Numbered from the stretch's first letter, positions 46,552 through 57,503 are shown. The stretch: DNA of 64,000 nt from Lentibacillus cibarius (GCF_005887555.1 NZ_VCIA01000001.1:2356001-2420000), one strand, 5' to 3'. The notes: generated by a model not told the origin, from the letters alone. Numbers and translations are program-made.

Positions 46552-47328
46552 TTAACCAAACCGGCCAGTAATATAATCCTTTGTTCTGCTATCTTTGGGA
46601 TTTGTGAATAAAGTGTTCGTATCAGATGATTCCACTACCTCACCGTGTAGAAAAAAGACCGATTTGTCCGATATTCGCGCCGCTTGTTGCATGTTATGTG
46701 TTACTACAACAATCGTATATTTAGTCTTCAATTCCGTTATTAATTCCTCTATTTTTAAAGTAGAAACGGGGTCTAATGAAGACGTAGGTTCATCCATCAA
46801 AATCACTTCTGGTTTGTTAGCTAATGCTCGAGCTATACACAGTCTTTGCTGCTGCCCGCCAGATAATCCCATGGCATTACTGCTGAGACGATCCTTCACT
46901 TCATCCCACAGGGCAACGTCCTTCAGGGATGATTCAACAATGTGATCAAGCTTTTTCCTGTTTATAATTCCATGAATCCGCGGACCGTAAGCGACATTAT
47001 CATAGATTGACTGTGGGAATGGGTTACCCTTTTGGAAAACCATTCCTATCTGTTTTCTTAAATTGACTAGATCAATTTTACTGCTTAAAATATTTGAACC
47101 GTTATAGTTAACTTCACCAGTCATTGTTACAGTTGGAACCATATTGACCATTAAATTGAGTGTTTTTATAAACGTCGATTTACCACACCCGGAAGGTCCG
47201 ATAATGGCAGTTATTTCATTTTTTGACATGGATAAATTCAGGTTTTTAAGCGCATGAAAATGTCCATACCATAGATTCATATCCTTGACTTCAAATATTG
47301 AACGGGCTTCTGTTGATACAACGGCCAT
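46552..47328 (-). CDS. pstB: phosphate ABC transporter ATPase
   Basis: 258 residues. Walker [10 protein letters not shown], signature LSGGQQQR, Walker [12 protein letters not shown], and the PstB-type C-terminus [17 protein letters not shown]. The start at 47328 follows AAGGAGGG; the longer frame runs into the upstream pstB. Second of two tandem pstB genes, as in B. subtilis (pstBA/pstBB). Confidence 0.92.
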   Translation of the reverse strand: MAVVSTEARSIFEVKDMNLWYGHFHALKNLNLSMSKNEITAIIGPSGCGKSTFIKTLNLMVNMVPTVTMTGEVNYNGSNILSSKIDLVNLRKQIGMVFQKGNPFPQSIYDNVAYGPRIHGIINRKKLDHIVESSLKDVALWDEVKDRLSSNAMGLSGGQQQRLCIARALANKPEVILMDEPTSSLDPVSTLKIEELITELKTKYTIVVVTHNMQQAARISDKSVFFLHGEVVESSDTNTLFTNPKDSRTKDYITGRFG

Positions 47329-47341
47329 GTCACTTCCCTCC

Positions 47342-48163
47342 TTAGCCAAATCGGCCTGAGATATAGTCTTCAGTTTGTTGTTGTGCAGGGGCAGCGAAAA
47401 TAGTTTGTGTATCATCATATTCAATAACACTCCCATTTAAGAAAAAGGCTGTTTTATCGGAAATCCTTGATGCCTGCTGCATATTATGGGTCACAATGAC
47501 TATAGAATAGTTGTTTTTAAGTTGTAGTATTAACTCTTCAATTTTTGCATTTGAAATAGGATCCAGTGATGATGCAGGCTCATCCAGCAATAGCACATTT
47601 GGTTCCATCGCAAGCGTTCTGGCTATACAGAGCCTCTGTTGTTGCCCGCCTGATAATGATGAAGCACTCTCATGGAGTCTATCTTTTACCTCATCCCAAA
47701 GAAATGCTTTTCTTAAACTTTCCTCTACTATTTGATCTAATTTTTTTCTGCCTTTAGTTCCGTAAAATTTCAGTGCGTGTGTGATATTATTATATATAGA
47801 CTTGGGAAAAGGATTTGGTTTTTGAAAAACCATTCCTATCTCTTTTCTCAGGGCAATAACATTGATGTCTTTGTCAAGAATATTGACATCTTCATATACT
47901 ATTTCCCCTTGACTGTGGGCAATTGGGATCAAATCATTCATTCTATTAATACTTCTAAGAAAGGTCGACTTTCCACACCCTGAAGGCCCAATCAGTGCTG
48001 TTACCGAATTTTTTTCTATATCAAATGCTGCTTTTTTTACCGCTTCATTGTCTCCATAAAAGATGCTTAAATCTTTAATGCTCAAAATGATTTCCTTATT
48101 GATATGATTCGTTTGCTGGCTCTTCGTCTCCGGTTCGGTTTGTAATCTGGTTAACTGCTTCAT
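47342..48163 (-). CDS. pstB: phosphate ABC transporter ATPase
   Basis: 273 residues. Walker [10 protein letters not shown], signature LSGGQQQR, Walker [12 protein letters not shown], tail [10 protein letters not shown]. The N-terminus is about 25 residues longer than in the other PstB. ATG 48163 is preferred; an in-frame GTG 12 bp upstream is possible. A paralogue, not a recent duplicate, of the next gene. Confidence 0.9.
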   Translation of the reverse strand: MKQLTRLQTEPETKSQQTNHINKEIILSIKDLSIFYGDNEAVKKAAFDIEKNSVTALIGPSGCGKSTFLRSINRMNDLIPIAHSQGEIVYEDVNILDKDINVIALRKEIGMVFQKPNPFPKSIYNNITHALKFYGTKGRKKLDQIVEESLRKAFLWDEVKDRLHESASSLSGGQQQRLCIARTLAMEPNVLLLDEPASSLDPISNAKIEELILQLKNNYSIVIVTHNMQQASRISDKTAFFLNGSVIEYDDTQTIFAAPAQQQTEDYISGRFG

Positions 48164-48182
48164 ATTTATAGACACCTGCCTT

Positions 48183-49070
48183 TTATCTGCTGGCTGTAAT
48201 TTTCCTATGAACGAGTTTGCCTGCCCAGCGAGCCAATAAATTAAACATTAATACACAAATAACTAATACAGCCGATGATCCGTCAGCAATTCTTTCTACG
48301 TCTGGCATAATTCCATTTGTATTGACTGCCCATATATGCACAGCTAATGTCTCTGCCGGTCGAAAGAGATTTAATGGTGATGTTTCTGAAAAGGGATTCC
48401 AATTGCCATAATCCAATCCAGGGGTAGACAAACCAGCTGTAAAAAGCAATGCAGCAGCTTCTCCAAAAACACGGCCTGATGCAAGAATTGTTCCAGTTAA
48501 AATACCGGGAAAAGCACCAGGTATCAGGACTGTTTTTATTGAATGCCAATGAGAAATTCCCAGTGCTAAACTTGCTTCCTTTTGTTCTCTGGGAACTGCT
48601 CTGATCGCATCTTCACTAACACGAACCATAACAGGAATATTAAAAATGGTTAATGCCAGTGCACCACCAAGAATTGAATATCCCCATCCCATTGCATTTA
48701 CGAATACAAGTAAACCAAACATGCCAACCACGATGGAAGGAAGGGAGGCAAGCAATTCAATGCATGAGCGAATAAAACTTGTCACTTTGTTCTGTTTTGC
48801 ATACTCGGCCATGTAGATTCCACCCAGAACCCCTAATGGGACAGTTATCAACATGGTGATGAATAACACGTAGAACGAGTTAAATAATTGATCCCGTATG
48901 CCACCGCCTGCACTAACCGTACTTGATTCAGTGGTTAAAAAACGCCATGAAATGTCGGGGACACCTCTGGATAAAATGAAGAAAAGTAATCCAGCCATTA
49001 TGATGACGATAATTAAAGCTAGTGCAACAAAAACACTTGTGGCGATTCGGTCTGCTACCTTGCTTTTCAT
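48183..49070 (-). CDS. pstA: phosphate ABC transporter permease
   Basis: 295 residues with six membrane helices. [40 protein letters not shown] and [12 protein letters not shown] are typical of PstA. Its ATG overlaps the pstC stop by one base (TAATG), so the two are translationally coupled. Confidence 0.92.
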   Translation of the reverse strand: MKSKVADRIATSVFVALALIIVIIMAGLLFFILSRGVPDISWRFLTTESSTVSAGGGIRDQLFNSFYVLFITMLITVPLGVLGGIYMAEYAKQNKVTSFIRSCIELLASLPSIVVGMFGLLVFVNAMGWGYSILGGALALTIFNIPVMVRVSEDAIRAVPREQKEASLALGISHWHSIKTVLIPGAFPGILTGTILASGRVFGEAAALLFTAGLSTPGLDYGNWNPFSETSPLNLFRPAETLAVHIWAVNTNGIMPDVERIADGSSAVLVICVLMFNLLARWAGKLVHRKITASR

Positions 49071-50002
49071 TAAATTTTCCTCCTAGATGACAAAAAGCGA
49101 ATGATTAGAATAAATAGGAATGAAATAATTAGCAAAATTAATCCCATTGACCACAATGTATTATTTTCAACACTGCCGTAAGCGGTATGGCCCATATTTA
49201 ACGTGATAATGGTCGTTAGCGTTGCTGATGGATCCAATATTGAAGATGGAAGGTCATGAACGTTTCCGATTACCATTTGAACTGCAAGTGCTTCTCCAAA
49301 TGCTCTTGCCATTCCTAAAACAATTGCAGTTAATAAAGAGGGCAAGACTGCTGGAATTAAAACCTTCCGTATTGTCTGCCACCTTGTAGCCCCTAATGCG
49401 TAAGATCCTTCGCGCAAGCTGTCCGGTATTGCCCCCATTGTATCTGTCGCAATGGTCGTAATAGTCGGCAAGATCATAACCGATAGTACAATGGTTCCAG
49501 CCAGCAGGCTAAATCCGGCCTGTGGGGCTTCAAACGTATTGCGGATAAATGGGACCAATACTGTTAGACCTATAAATCCATAGACAACAGATGGAATGCC
49601 GACGAGTAACTCTATAACAGGCTGTAAAATCTTTTTCCCCCACGACGGCGTTACTTCTGTCATAAATATAGCTCCACCAATACCCAAAGGCGCGGCGACT
49701 AAAGCTGATAAAAATGTAACAGCAAGAGAACCGAAGATAAAAGGCAGCGCACCATATTGAGGATTTTTACTACTAGTGGGATTCCAGTCACTGCTGGTTA
49801 TAAATTCTATTGGACTCACACCATTTACTAAAAAAGACTGAAGGCCTTTAACTGTAAGAAAGGCAGTAATTGAAATCGTTGCTGCAATCATAATGAGCGC
49901 ACAAAGTGTAACGAGGAAACGTCCTCTCAATTCACCTTGTGAACCCTTGTTATTTGATTTAAGCAGCCTCTGTCTTGCTGTTGAAGTTTCAATCTTTTTC
50001 AT
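49070..50002 (-). CDS. pstC: phosphate ABC transporter permease
   Basis: 310 residues with six membrane helices. IEFITSSDWNPTSSKNPQYG, then ALPFIFGSLAVTFL, and LREGSYALGATRWQTIRKVL, AFGEALAVQMVIGN are PstC hallmarks. It pairs with PstA to form the channel. Confidence 0.93.
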   Translation of the reverse strand: MKKIETSTARQRLLKSNNKGSQGELRGRFLVTLCALIMIAATISITAFLTVKGLQSFLVNGVSPIEFITSSDWNPTSSKNPQYGALPFIFGSLAVTFLSALVAAPLGIGGAIFMTEVTPSWGKKILQPVIELLVGIPSVVYGFIGLTVLVPFIRNTFEAPQAGFSLLAGTIVLSVMILPTITTIATDTMGAIPDSLREGSYALGATRWQTIRKVLIPAVLPSLLTAIVLGMARAFGEALAVQMVIGNVHDLPSSILDPSATLTTIITLNMGHTAYGSVENNTLWSMGLILLIISFLFILIIRFLSSRRKI

Positions 50003-50074
50003 GAAATCAGCACTCCTAAAGAAGTTCTTGGCAGGGTGAATGTATAATTTCTCCCTTTGTGCTTCATTTACTTT

Positions 50075-50977
50075 TTATTTATTTGTCAGGTTTCCTTTCG
50101 CATCGCGCTCTACTTGCATTTTCGAAGCAGCGATATAGCCTTGCTCAGGAACTAAACCGCCCTGTATGTCATCACTCAGCAGATACTGTAAGAACGCCTT
50201 TGTTAACCCGTCAGGTTCGCCTTTTGTGTAGGCGTGCTGGTAGGCCCATACTGGAAATTCACCGGATTGAACATTTTCATCTGTAGCTTCTACCCCGTCA
50301 ATAGACAAAGGTACGACAGAATCCTTATCAGTGAAGTATGAAAATGCCAAATATCCAATGGCGCCAGGTGTTTCTTCAACAATCTTTCTCACTGTATTTG
50401 AAGAATTTTCGGTTACCCCCTCTGCAGGTGTTGCACCATTTAAAGCAAAGTTGACAAAAGTTGCACGAGTACCGGATGAATCCGGGCGGTTAACTAATGT
50501 AATGGCCTGATCGTTCCCTCCAACTTCCGACCAGTTGGTTACTTCTTTAGTGAATACCTTACTTAAGTTTTCCTTAGACAGGTTATCAATGCCTGCTTTT
50601 GGATTTACCGCAGCGGTTATACCAACCACAGCGACCTTGTGATCTACTAATTCATCAGCAGGGATTCCGTCTTTTTTTTCCGCGAAGACGTCGGAGTTAC
50701 CAATCTCTACTGTCCCTTCAGAAACTTCACTCAATCCAGTACCAGATCCACCAGCATTAACTGTTATATCTGTTTCAGGATTTTGCGCCGTAAATTTTTC
50801 TGCAGCTGCAGCAACTAGTGGCTGCATGGCACTAGACCCAGACACGACTATAGAACCACTATTTCCACCTGAGCTTGTGCTATTTTCCTGCTCTTCTTTT
50901 TCCGCACCGCATGCTGCAAGCACCCCAAAAATTAAAACAAATAGTACAAAGATTCCTAGTAGCTTAATCTTCTTCAT
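50075..50977 (-). CDS. pstS: phosphate-binding lipoprotein
   Basis: 300 residues. Start MKKIKLLGIFVLFVLIFGVL at 50977 with GGGAGGAAC upstream; the lipobox is LAAC. Phosphate-site segments GSSAMQPLVAAAAEKF, NAGGSGTGLSEV and NRPDSSGTRATF are intact. First gene of pstSCABB, with PhoP boxes 64-91 bp upstream of the start. Confidence 0.93.
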   Translation of the reverse strand: MKKIKLLGIFVLFVLIFGVLAACGAEKEEQENSTSSGGNSGSIVVSGSSAMQPLVAAAAEKFTAQNPETDITVNAGGSGTGLSEVSEGTVEIGNSDVFAEKKDGIPADELVDHKVAVVGITAAVNPKAGIDNLSKENLSKVFTKEVTNWSEVGGNDQAITLVNRPDSSGTRATFVNFALNGATPAEGVTENSSNTVRKIVEETPGAIGYLAFSYFTDKDSVVPLSIDGVEATDENVQSGEFPVWAYQHAYTKGEPDGLTKAFLQYLLSDDIQGGLVPEQGYIAASKMQVERDAKGNLTNK

Positions 50978-51040
50978 TTCTGTTCCTCCCTTACTCATTA
51001 TTTCTTTCAATGATAGAGTAACTGATAGATTTTAATTTTT

Positions 51041-51068
51041 TGTTAAGCATGTGTTAGGATGTTGTAAA
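51041..51068 (-). promoter_or_regulatory. PhoP-binding boxes before pstS
   Basis: On the minus strand TTTACA, CTAACA and TTAACA follow each other with 5-bp gaps (11-bp period). This matches the B. subtilis Pho box of TTAACA-like direct repeats. It predicts induction of pst by PhoP~P under phosphate starvation. Confidence 0.82.
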
Positions 51069-51085
51069 TCTTAAAATATTTCTCG

Positions 51086-51118
51086 TTTAAAAAACGATAG
51101 TACCTTTAAGCACTATCG
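51086..51118 (-). terminator. terminator after phoR
   Basis: On the minus strand CGATAGT pairs with ACTATCG and is followed by TTTTTT. It separates phoPR from the pst transcription unit. Confidence 0.82.
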
Positions 51119-51141
51119 CCTCGTCTGTAAATATATCGCTA

Positions 51142-52521
51142 TTAATTTATATACTTGGGAAAAGTAAGTTTAAATGTTGTGCCTTGTCCTAGTTTGCTGT
51201 CCAGTTCAATCTTACCATTATGGGCTTCAACGATGTGTTTAACAATCGCCAGACCAAGTCCTGTACCACCTGTATTCCTGCTTCTTGCTTTATCAACACG
51301 GTAAAACCGCTCAAATATTCTTGACCTTTCTTCTTCTGGAATTCCTATTCCAGTATCACTTACTTTTATTTTTATCATGTCGTCTGTGCCATCCATTGTT
51401 AAGTCTACCTTACCTCTGGCAGGGGTATAGATCATTGCATTCGTGATTAAATTCAACAAAACCTGTTTCATACGATCAGTGTCCCCAGTCATTACAAGGT
51501 TTTCACTTATAGATGAAGAAAAATGAATTTGCTGTTGGGCTGCCTGTTGATCCAGAAATGGCCGAATCTCTTTAAAAAGTCCAGCTAGATCAATTTCTTT
51601 TGTCTGTAACTGAAGTTCATCTTTTTCCAGTTCAGATAACTCCAGTAAATCCTGAACCAGTGCCTGCAGCCGTTTACTCTCATCAAATATTGTTGTTAAA
51701 AATTGCTTATTTAACTCCGGATCGTTCATTGCTCCTTCTAGCAGCGTTTCAGCAAAACCTCTGATCGAAGTAACAGGTGTTTTCAATTCATGAGAGACAT
51801 TTGCAACAAAATCTTTCCGCATTTGCTCCAACTGTTTAAATTCGGTTATATCATGAAAAACTAAAACAGTTCCCTTTAACCTGTTTGCTTCATTAAGAAT
51901 CGGAGCCCCTACGATTTCAACGAACTTACTGCCTAATTCCATTGAACTTGTAAAAGAGTCTGTAATTTCTTTTTCGTAAAGAAATGCTTCTTGTACTGCC
52001 TTATGGATGCTTTGTTCATCAATAATGTTGTAATAGAGATAGCCAATCACGTCTTGGGGGTCTATGCTGAATATAGACGAAAATTTTTGATTAACTAAAT
52101 GAACATACCCCCGTTCATCGATCAGCATTAACCCACTGTCCATATTATCAACAACTGTCTTTAACTGGCTTTCTTGCATCTTTTCCTGGATGGTCATTTC
52201 CTGTAGGTTCCGTGCCAGCTCATTGACTGAATTGCTAAGTTTACCTGCCTCACCATATGGAGAGACATAAGTTCTAACTCGATAATTACCTTTAACTAAC
52301 TCATCTGCAACTCTGGTTGCAGAACGAACTGGTTTAATATATTTGTCAAAAAGATTAACGATCAGGATTAAAAATATAATTAGGGATCCAAGTAATGTAA
52401 GACCAACAATTACTTTCCCGGCTGGAGACGTTAAGGGCATGACAATGGCCCCAATTCCCAGTAAAACCAGAATAACGACAGCAATGTAAGTGAAGAATAA
52501 TCGAGAATTTGATGTATTCAT
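51142..52521 (-). CDS. phoR: phosphate regulon sensor histidine kinase
   Basis: 459 residues. Two N-terminal helices with almost no external loop are followed by HAMP (about 58-110), PAS (about 115-225), HisKA with H in [18 protein letters not shown], and HATPase with N-box NAMIYTPA and GxGLGLAI. B. subtilis PhoR has about 120 more residues because of an external domain that this one lacks. Start overlaps the phoP stop (ATGA). Confidence 0.92.
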   Translation of the reverse strand: MNTSNSRLFFTYIAVVILVLLGIGAIVMPLTSPAGKVIVGLTLLGSLIIFLILIVNLFDKYIKPVRSATRVADELVKGNYRVRTYVSPYGEAGKLSNSVNELARNLQEMTIQEKMQESQLKTVVDNMDSGLMLIDERGYVHLVNQKFSSIFSIDPQDVIGYLYYNIIDEQSIHKAVQEAFLYEKEITDSFTSSMELGSKFVEIVGAPILNEANRLKGTVLVFHDITEFKQLEQMRKDFVANVSHELKTPVTSIRGFAETLLEGAMNDPELNKQFLTTIFDESKRLQALVQDLLELSELEKDELQLQTKEIDLAGLFKEIRPFLDQQAAQQQIHFSSSISENLVMTGDTDRMKQVLLNLITNAMIYTPARGKVDLTMDGTDDMIKIKVSDTGIGIPEEERSRIFERFYRVDKARSRNTGGTGLGLAIVKHIVEAHNGKIELDSKLGQGTTFKLTFPKYIN

Positions 52522-53213
52522 GAATGGGAATCCTCCATCTTATATCCAAGTCCATGAACCGTTTTGATATAAACGGGGTGTTTCAAATCAGGTTCAATCT
52601 TGTCTCTCAAATGACTGACATGAACATCGACGGCTCTCGTGTCTCCTGCAAAATCATAGTCCCATACAGCCATCAATAATTGTTCTCTCGACAAAACCTT
52701 GCTTTTATGTTTTGCTAAATAGTATAGTAATTCAAATTCTCTCCTTGTAAATTGTAAAGGTTCGCCATTAATCGTTGCTTCATACTGCTCTGGATATATA
52801 GTTAAGTCTGCAATGTGTATGGTCGATTCATTGCCAATCTCTTTTTTATTTGTTCTTCTCAGGATTGCTTTTACTCTCGCAACCACTTCCTTTGGACTAA
52901 ATGGCTTGGTTAAGTAATCATCTGCACCTAACTCCAGTCCCAGCACTTTATCAAGTTCATCCCCTTTAGCTGTAAGCATAAGTATTGGTGTATCAATGTT
53001 TCTATGCCTTAATTGCTTGCACACCTCTGTTCCTTCTAATTCGGGAAGCATTAAATCTAATATGATTAAATCAAAAGAAGAACTGGTTGCTTTTTCTAAT
53101 CCGCTTGTTCCAGTGTATGCAACTTCAGTCTTAAAGCCAGCTTGTTCAACATTGTACTTGAGTAAAGTTACGATTGAAACTTCATCATCCACTATTAGTA
53201 TTTTTTGATCCAT
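52518..53213 (-). CDS. phoP: phosphate regulon response regulator
   Basis: 231 residues. Receiver domain with acidic pocket DDE, phospho-Asp in LIILDLMLPELEG, Lys in YLTKPFSPKE, then an OmpR-type winged helix (FTRREFELLYYLAKHKSKVL, VDVHVSHLRDKIE). ATG 53213 has GGGGGTGTG upstream; a GTG three codons earlier is possible. It binds the boxes at 51041 to activate pst. Confidence 0.94.
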   Translation of the reverse strand: MDQKILIVDDEVSIVTLLKYNVEQAGFKTEVAYTGTSGLEKATSSSFDLIILDLMLPELEGTEVCKQLRHRNIDTPILMLTAKGDELDKVLGLELGADDYLTKPFSPKEVVARVKAILRRTNKKEIGNESTIHIADLTIYPEQYEATINGEPLQFTRREFELLYYLAKHKSKVLSREQLLMAVWDYDFAGDTRAVDVHVSHLRDKIEPDLKHPVYIKTVHGLGYKMEDSHS

Positions 53214-53414
53214 CTTACACACCCCCTATACCTGTATAATTTCATGATACAACGAAGGAATGACTATGTGAACAATTAGCTTAAATACAGCAATAAAAAA
53301 GACGTTTTAGCAAGAAATGGCTGCCTTTTTGGAAAATGTTTTTAATATTATCAATGGATTGTGTTATGGTTAATGAGTGAATATGATGGTTGTAAGAAAC
53401 TGAAGGTGATTGAA

Positions 53415-53618
53415 ATGCAGAACTTAAAAGGGATTAAAAGGCAATCTTTTCACCAGATGCCGCCATTCAAAGTGACAAACAGACCTGATGTTGCTGATAA
53501 ATTAGTGAGTTGGATTGGTATAAAACCATTAGATGCTAATCAAAAGAGATTTCACAAAGGTCAAGTCATAACAATGCTGATTAAGGTGGACCCCAGTGTC
53601 AAGACACATATTTTATAA
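53415..53618 (+). CDS. hypothetical protein whose 3' end runs into an IS3 terminus
   Basis: 67 codons from ATG 53415 with AAGGTGATT upstream: MQNLKGIKRQSFHQMPPFKV onward. From 53587 the codons lie in the IS3 terminal repeat, so the last ten residues are IS-derived and the native C-terminus is lost. Family unknown. Confidence 0.4.
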   Translation: MQNLKGIKRQSFHQMPPFKVTNRPDVADKLVSWIGIKPLDANQKRFHKGQVITMLIKVDPSVKTHIL

Positions 53619-54291
53619 AAATAAGGTGAAAGTGAATCATCCTTGTCATCCTTTCCATCTTAAAAAGGGCTTCTTTCCTATGTCAGGTTCTGTCAAGGGG
53701 CGTATTTTCCCTTGACGGGTTCTGATATGGGAAAGATAATGAGCAGAAGATGGAAAGGATTAAAGCCTACTGAAAATAAACGGATCCAGGTGTTTGATAG
53801 TTTAATGACTGATGAGGACGCTCATGGTTATAGAGTTCCATATACGCCCGTATATTGTTGCGTGCTTCTCTTGGCGTGTTATAGTCTTTTAAATAAACCT
53901 CTTCATATTTGAGACTGCGCCAAAAACGTTCAATTCTAATGTTGTCCAGGGCACGTCCTTTGGAGTCCATACTGATGCTTATGGATGGATGTTCCTGCAA
54001 CAGGCTGATATAGCTGGAACTAGTGAAATGGCTGCCCTGGTCACTATTGAAAATTTCAGGTATTCCGCCAACTGTGAAGGCGCGCTGGACAGCTTTCAGA
54101 ACAAAGTCCATTGCTAGTGTCTGATCCAATTCCCAACTGATAATGCATCGGGAGTACCAATCGATGACAGCGGTTAAATACATCCAGTTTCGATGCAGGC
54201 GAATATAGGTAATATCAATACTCCAAACCTGATTGGGATGATCAATCACCAAACCTTTCAACAGGTAGGGGTAAACCCGGTGCTGCAGATT
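53587..54291 (-). mobile_element. IS3 family element, 3' fragment
   Basis: Terminal repeat TGGACCCCA..GTCAAGACACA at 53587, matching the outer end of the complete copy at 57671 in inverted orientation. The fragment keeps the integrase core coding region but has lost the 5' half. The homology to the full copy stops near 54291, where the metal ATPase gene begins. Confidence 0.82.
53650..53758. repeat. large nested palindrome in the IS3 3' non-coding end (copy 1)
   Basis: CCTTTCCATCTT pairs with AAGATGGAAAGG over about 85 bases, and inside CTTTCC..GTCAG..CTGTCAAGGG pairs with CCCTTGACGG..CTGATATGGGAAAG. The same structure recurs at 57504-57612. Confidence 0.7.
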
Positions 54292-56214
54292 ATATTTATT
54301 TTCTTGAGACGTTTGTAATGACGTTTTTGTTTGTCCATATGAAGTGCTCGGTTCTGTTTGTTGATTTTTTAAGCGATAACGAAGCAGACGTATGCCGTTT
54401 AAGATGACGACTAGAATACTGCCTTCGTGTGCCAGCATGCCGATGGACATGTTCATCCAGTTACTGAAGAAAAGGCCGGAGAACAAGACGACGACAACCC
54501 CGATGGCAATGGTAATGTTTTGCTTCATGTTTCTGGAAATGGCTTTGCTCAGACCGAGGGCATGGGCGAGATGATTGAAATCTGATTGCATCAAGACGAC
54601 ATCCGATGTCTCGATCGCAACGTCTGTTCCACTTCCCATGGCAATGCCGATATCTGACAGTGCCAGCGAAGGACTGTCATTGATGCCATCACCGACAAAC
54701 GCAACGATTTGACCGTCTGCCTGTAGTTTTTTGATATAATTTGATTTATCCTCAGGCAGCATATGCCCATGTGCTTCGGTTAGTCCGATTTCATTGGCAA
54801 TTAAATCTACTGTTCCCTGGTTATCCCCTGATAGGACAATCAGGTTCTTAGCGCCGAGATTTTTCAAGTTTTGCAGTTCTTGTTTGACGCCCGGCCGAAT
54901 TTGATCCCGGATACCCATCAGGATTTTTAATTCACCATCAACTGCTGTCAGAACAAGCGAATTGCCATTCTTCTCATATTGTTTGATGTCTGCTTGAGCT
55001 TCTTCACTCAAAGTGACAATTTCTCTTCTCATCAAAGCTGCGTTTCCGACTGCAATACGATGGCCTTCTACGGTTGCAATCACGCCTTCACCCTTGACGA
55101 CTTCGGTTGCTTCGACTGGATAAAGCGATGTTTTCCCAATGTTGTCAAGGACCGCTTGTGCCAGGGGATGGTCTGATTCACGCTCGACACTTGCCAAATA
55201 GCTGAGAACCTCATCGGTATTTTCTCCGTAGAATTGTTTTTCGGCGACTTCAGGATTTCCAACAGTTAATGTTCCGGTTTTATCAAAAACGATGGAATCT
55301 ACTTTGCTGAAGTCGTTGATGACCTCACTTCCCTTCAAGAGAACGTCATTACGTGCGCCGTTTCCAATGCCGGAAACATTCGAGACCGGGACGCCAATGA
55401 CCAATGCGCCAGGACAGCCGAGAACAAGCGCTGTAATCGCCATTTCAGTATTCTGTGTTAATATCCAAATGATGATGGCGATGCCTAAAATAGCCGGGGT
55501 ATAGTATTTGGAGAAACGGTCGATAAACCGTTCAGCTTCTGATTTGGAGTCTTGTGCTTCTTCAACCAATTCAATGATCCGGCCAAATGTTGTGTCTTCT
55601 CCAACGCGGTCTGCCTGAACCTGAACCGTTCCATTTTCCAATATGGTGCCGGCGAACACGTCCTCGCCTTCTTTTTTGCCAACTGGAACGGATTCTCCAG
55701 TCACACTTGCTTCGTTCACATGCCCTTCACCGGTCAGGACAGTTCCATCTACAGGAACACTTGAACCGGTTCTGACCAATAAAGTGTCGCCTTCATCTAC
55801 GTCAAACACGTCCACTTCCGCAAATTCGTCATCGCCCATTTGCTTCATGGCTGTTTCTGGGGCCATATCTGTCAGCTCTTTGATGGCTGAACGTGTTTGA
55901 TTCAGGCTGCGCTGTTCCAGATAAGCACCGAATAAAAACAGGAACGTGACAATGGCGGATTCTTCATAGTTTTGAATGATGACAGCGCCAACGACAGCGA
56001 TTGTAACCAGTACATCAATACTGACGACTTTTACTTTTAAAGCCTGGTACGCCTGGATGGCTATCGGAGAAATTCCGAGAATCGAAGCAATGATCAACGC
56101 CCCGTTAAATAACATCATATTGTCTAAACCAAATCGAACCAAGAAACCAAGTGCAATTAAAACAGCGCTGATGACGGTAATCTGATTCTTCTTACTTAAA
56201 ATATACCTTTGCAT
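53767..56214 (-). CDS. P1B-type metal ATPase fused in frame to an IS3 transposase fragment
   Basis: Residues 1 to about 640 are a heavy-metal P-type ATPase: actuator TGESVPV, ion motif CPG (LGCPGALVIGVP) instead of CPC, phosphorylation site DKTGTLT, HP of the P1B family (ERESDHPLAQA) and hinge GDGINDSPSLALS. There is no N-terminal HMA domain. The stop is lost and the frame runs into about 175 residues of IS3 integrase core (QVWSIDITYIRL, NSDQGSHFTS, ERFWRSLKYEEV). ATG 56214 follows GGAGGGG. The ATPase part is complete in motifs; the metal is probably Zn, Cd or Co but is not determined. Confidence 0.82.
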   Translation of the reverse strand: MQRYILSKKNQITVISAVLIALGFLVRFGLDNMMLFNGALIIASILGISPIAIQAYQALKVKVVSIDVLVTIAVVGAVIIQNYEESAIVTFLFLFGAYLEQRSLNQTRSAIKELTDMAPETAMKQMGDDEFAEVDVFDVDEGDTLLVRTGSSVPVDGTVLTGEGHVNEASVTGESVPVGKKEGEDVFAGTILENGTVQVQADRVGEDTTFGRIIELVEEAQDSKSEAERFIDRFSKYYTPAILGIAIIIWILTQNTEMAITALVLGCPGALVIGVPVSNVSGIGNGARNDVLLKGSEVINDFSKVDSIVFDKTGTLTVGNPEVAEKQFYGENTDEVLSYLASVERESDHPLAQAVLDNIGKTSLYPVEATEVVKGEGVIATVEGHRIAVGNAALMRREIVTLSEEAQADIKQYEKNGNSLVLTAVDGELKILMGIRDQIRPGVKQELQNLKNLGAKNLIVLSGDNQGTVDLIANEIGLTEAHGHMLPEDKSNYIKKLQADGQIVAFVGDGINDSPSLALSDIGIAMGSGTDVAIETSDVVLMQSDFNHLAHALGLSKAISRNMKQNITIAIGVVVVLFSGLFFSNWMNMSIGMLAHEGSILVVILNGIRLLRYRLKNQQTEPSTSYGQTKTSLQTSQENKYNLQHRVYPYLLKGLVIDHPNQVWSIDITYIRLHRNWMYLTAVIDWYSRCIISWELDQTLAMDFVLKAVQRAFTVGGIPEIFNSDQGSHFTSSSYISLLQEHPSISISMDSKGRALDNIRIERFWRSLKYEEVYLKDYNTPREARNNIRAYMELYNHERPHQSLNYQTPGSVYFQ

Positions 56215-56376
56215 TTTGCTCCCCTCCACATTTGATTTTTTCAAAGTGCCTCATTAAGTTAGGGCAACACCTTTTAAATCACATTGACATGTCTGATTTG
56301 TTCTATCTTCAGTATAGAGTCTTTATAATGGACCCAAGATTTTAGACACGAAAAAAGGAGATGTTAAGGTAGGTAT

Positions 56377-57495
56377 ATGAAACGCAAAAGATATACACCA
56401 GAATTCAAATCACAAATCGTGTTGGAAATCTTGAAGGAAGAAAAGGCAATGAGTCAGATTGCTTCGGAACATGGGATTCATGTGAACCAGCTTCATAAAT
56501 GGAAAACGCAGTTCCTGCAAGAAATGCCACAGGTCTTTGAGAAACAAAACAAAGACTTGGAAAAAATGAAAGCTGACTATGAAGAAAAGCTGGAAAGCCT
56601 CTATTCGGAGGTTGGTAAGTTAACCACGCAATTGTCGTGGATCAAAAAAAATCTGGCATCTACAACGACTAGACGGGAACGCATGGAAATGGTGGACTGG
56701 GATGATCCTGAACTGCCCATCTCTTGGCAGGCCGACCTGCTTGGGATCAATCGTTCCAGCCTTTACTACAAGCATGTTCAGCCGTCACCGGAAGAGGTTG
56801 CCATTAAACATCAGATTGATGAGATTTATACCAAACACCCGTTTTTTGGCTCACGCAAGATTAATGAAATACTAAAGAATAAAGGAGTGAATATCAACCG
56901 TAAAAGAGTGCAACGTCACATGCGTGAAATGGGTATACAAGCCATTTATCCGGGTCCTAATTTGAGTAAACGCAATCTGCAGCACCGTATTTATCCATAT
57001 CTGTTGAAAGGAGTGACGATTACCCGTCCCAATCAAGTGTGGAGCATTGACATAACATACATTCGCCTGTATAACAGCTGGATGTATCTAACGGCCATTA
57101 TCGATTGGTATTCTCGCTACATTATCAGCTGGGAATTAGATCAGACGCTGGCAATTGACTTTGTCCTGGATGCCGTACAACGTGCATTCACGGTTGGTAT
57201 ACCAGAAATATTTAACAGTGACCAAGGCAGTCATTTCACCAGCCCAAAATATATTAGTCTTTTAAAGGAGCATCCATCCATACAGATCAGCATGGACTCA
57301 AGAGGCCGGGCATTGGATAATATCATGATCGAACGCTTTTGGAGAAGCCTTAAGTACGAAGAAGTCTATTTAAAAGACTATGGCTCCCCAAGAGCAGCCA
57401 GAAGCAATATAAGAGACTACATGAACCTTTATAATCATGAACGGCCTCATCAATCATTAGATTATCAAACACCAGCATCTATTTATTTCAGATAG
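56377..57495 (+). CDS. IS3 family transposase, OrfA and OrfB in one frame
   Basis: 372 residues. N-terminal HTH (MKRKRYTPEFKSQIVLEILK), leucine-zipper coiled coil (residues 50-90), HTH_21 (HPFFGSRKINEILKNKG) and rve core with DDE residues in WSIDITYI, NSDQGSHF and ERFWRSLKYEE. Most IS3 members need a -1 frameshift between orfA and orfB; here the two are already continuous. AAGGTAGG precedes the ATG. Confidence 0.9.
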   Translation: MKRKRYTPEFKSQIVLEILKEEKAMSQIASEHGIHVNQLHKWKTQFLQEMPQVFEKQNKDLEKMKADYEEKLESLYSEVGKLTTQLSWIKKNLASTTTRRERMEMVDWDDPELPISWQADLLGINRSSLYYKHVQPSPEEVAIKHQIDEIYTKHPFFGSRKINEILKNKGVNINRKRVQRHMREMGIQAIYPGPNLSKRNLQHRIYPYLLKGVTITRPNQVWSIDITYIRLYNSWMYLTAIIDWYSRYIISWELDQTLAIDFVLDAVQRAFTVGIPEIFNSDQGSHFTSPKYISLLKEHPSIQISMDSRGRALDNIMIERFWRSLKYEEVYLKDYGSPRAARSNIRDYMNLYNHERPHQSLDYQTPASIYFR

Positions 57496-57503
57496 TCCGT
57501 TAT

